NCBI RefSeq assembly: GCF_023740735.1 | Contig: NZ_JAMRXH010000003.1 | Span: 62,001 to 126,000 of the forward strand | Length of the DNA: 64,000 bases | Reading direction: 5' to 3' | Source of the DNA: Nocardia sp. CDC159 | GTDB taxonomy: Bacteria; Actinomycetota; Actinomycetes; Mycobacteriales; Mycobacteriaceae | Shown: one piece after another, positions 63,744-64,000 of the stretch | Layout of the letters: each line of letters begins with the position of its first letter | How positions within the stretch are numbered: the stretch's first letter is position 1 | Made by a program: the position numbers and the translations under genes | The notes under the pieces: generated by a model | What the model saw: only the letters and a program-made list of their open reading frames with translations | Told to the model about the DNA's origin: nothing | Databases searched by the model: none

Positions 63744-64000
63744 CGCACCAGATATTCGGCGAGCCGGGCGATATCGCGATCGTCCCAGTCGCGAAATCGC
63801 TCGGTGAACGCCCGCCCGCGGGCGCGCTCGGCCGCGCGCGCCACCTTCTTCCCCGCGGCGGTGGCGCGCAGGATGTGGTTGCGACGGTTGGCGGGATCGA
63901 CCTCGCGGGTCAGATAGCCGTCCCGCTCCAGCGCGGCGACCTGGCGGCTGACCGTCGACTTGTCGAGCAGGAAATGCTCGGCCAGCCCGCTGGCCAGGCA
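63719..64000 (-). CDS. MarR-family regulator, C-terminal part (truncated by window edge)
   Basis: 93 residues are visible, with the frame open to the window edge. GLAEHFLLDKSTVSRQVAALERDGYLTREVDPANRRNHILRATAAGKKVARAAERA is the recognition helix and wing of a MarR protein, followed by the dimer helix [24 protein letters not shown]. Its stop codon lies inside the galU 3' end (25-bp overlap). The target is unknown. Confidence 0.85.
   Translation of the reverse strand, partial: CLASGLAEHFLLDKSTVSRQVAALERDGYLTREVDPANRRNHILRATAAGKKVARAAERARGRAFTERFRDWDDRDIARLAEYLVRYNAPDDS

Overview
The window reads as a piece of chromosome from a mycolic-acid-containing actinomycete, most likely Nocardia or a close relative (genus is inference). 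The evidence is very high GC, frequent GTG starts, an EmbCAB-type arabinosyltransferase, an MspA-family porin, an F420/Ddn-type nitroreductase, CtpE- and DinX-like proteins close to the mycobacterial ones as I remember them, and an MTB12-like lipoprotein. I see no rRNA or tRNA gene, IS element, prophage or CRISPR array. Gene density is high and most gaps are under 150 bp.

Layout. 0-1.3 kb: end of an iron-siderophore/B12-type ABC transporter (ATPase tail and binding lipoprotein). 1.3-2.4 kb: membrane-anchored alpha/beta hydrolase. 2.6-9.9 kb: biotin genes bioF-bioD and, separately, bioA, each behind a TGAAC-N3-GTTCA palindrome; between them are an FAD monooxygenase divergent from a TetR gene with two operators, a secreted esterase and an NDH-2-like flavoprotein. 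10-10.9 kb: a MarR-GNAT fusion with its own palindrome. 11.1-15.7 kb: treX-treY. 15.8-21 kb: secreted protease, DUF2235 hydrolase, secreted lipase, AI-2E permease. 21.2-24.7 kb: dnaE1. 24.6-28.7 kb: small membrane protein, MspA porin, LacI regulator, methyltransferase, small membrane protein, Ddn-like protein. 28.8-30.1 kb: ilvA. 30.2-35.1 kb: serine esterase, hydrolase lipoprotein, and treZ behind two microprotein genes, each junction overlapping by 4 bp. 35.3-38.1 kb: XRE regulator, phosphotransferase, methyltransferase. 38.1-43.5 kb: CitAB/DcuSR-type two-component system divergent from an NMT1/nitrate-sulfonate-type ABC importer. 43.5-49.5 kb: VOC protein, RarD, PhzF, CtpE ATPase, XRE-cupin regulator, PAT-type acetyltransferase. 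49.6-51 kb: coupled ArsR-MDMPI-SRPBCC operon. 51-53.7 kb: membrane protein, RluD-type pseudouridine synthase, LspA with a long repeat-rich N-terminus. 53.8-57 kb: two lipoproteins, a 60-aa protein with an apparent leader-peptide control region, and a metallophosphoesterase. 57.2-64 kb: Emb arabinosyltransferase, MTB12-like lipoprotein, dinX, galU and a truncated MarR gene.

The set bioAFD, treXYZ, ilvA, Ddn-like gene, dnaE1, rluD, lspA and dinX also clusters in the M. tuberculosis chromosome (about Rv1537-Rv1570, from memory). Here that neighbourhood is reshuffled, with treXY separated from treZ by about 17 kb.

Two themes run through the regulation. First, many genes carry a TANNNT -10 hexamer 5-8 nt before the start codon, as expected for leaderless mRNAs. 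Second, small regulators sit beside clear palindromic operators. The most novel-looking signal is at 55.57-55.91 kb: a leaderless 7-codon leader ORF whose last bases are perfectly complementary to the Shine-Dalgarno sequence of the following 60-aa gene. All family calls come from reading the sequence; no database search was possible.
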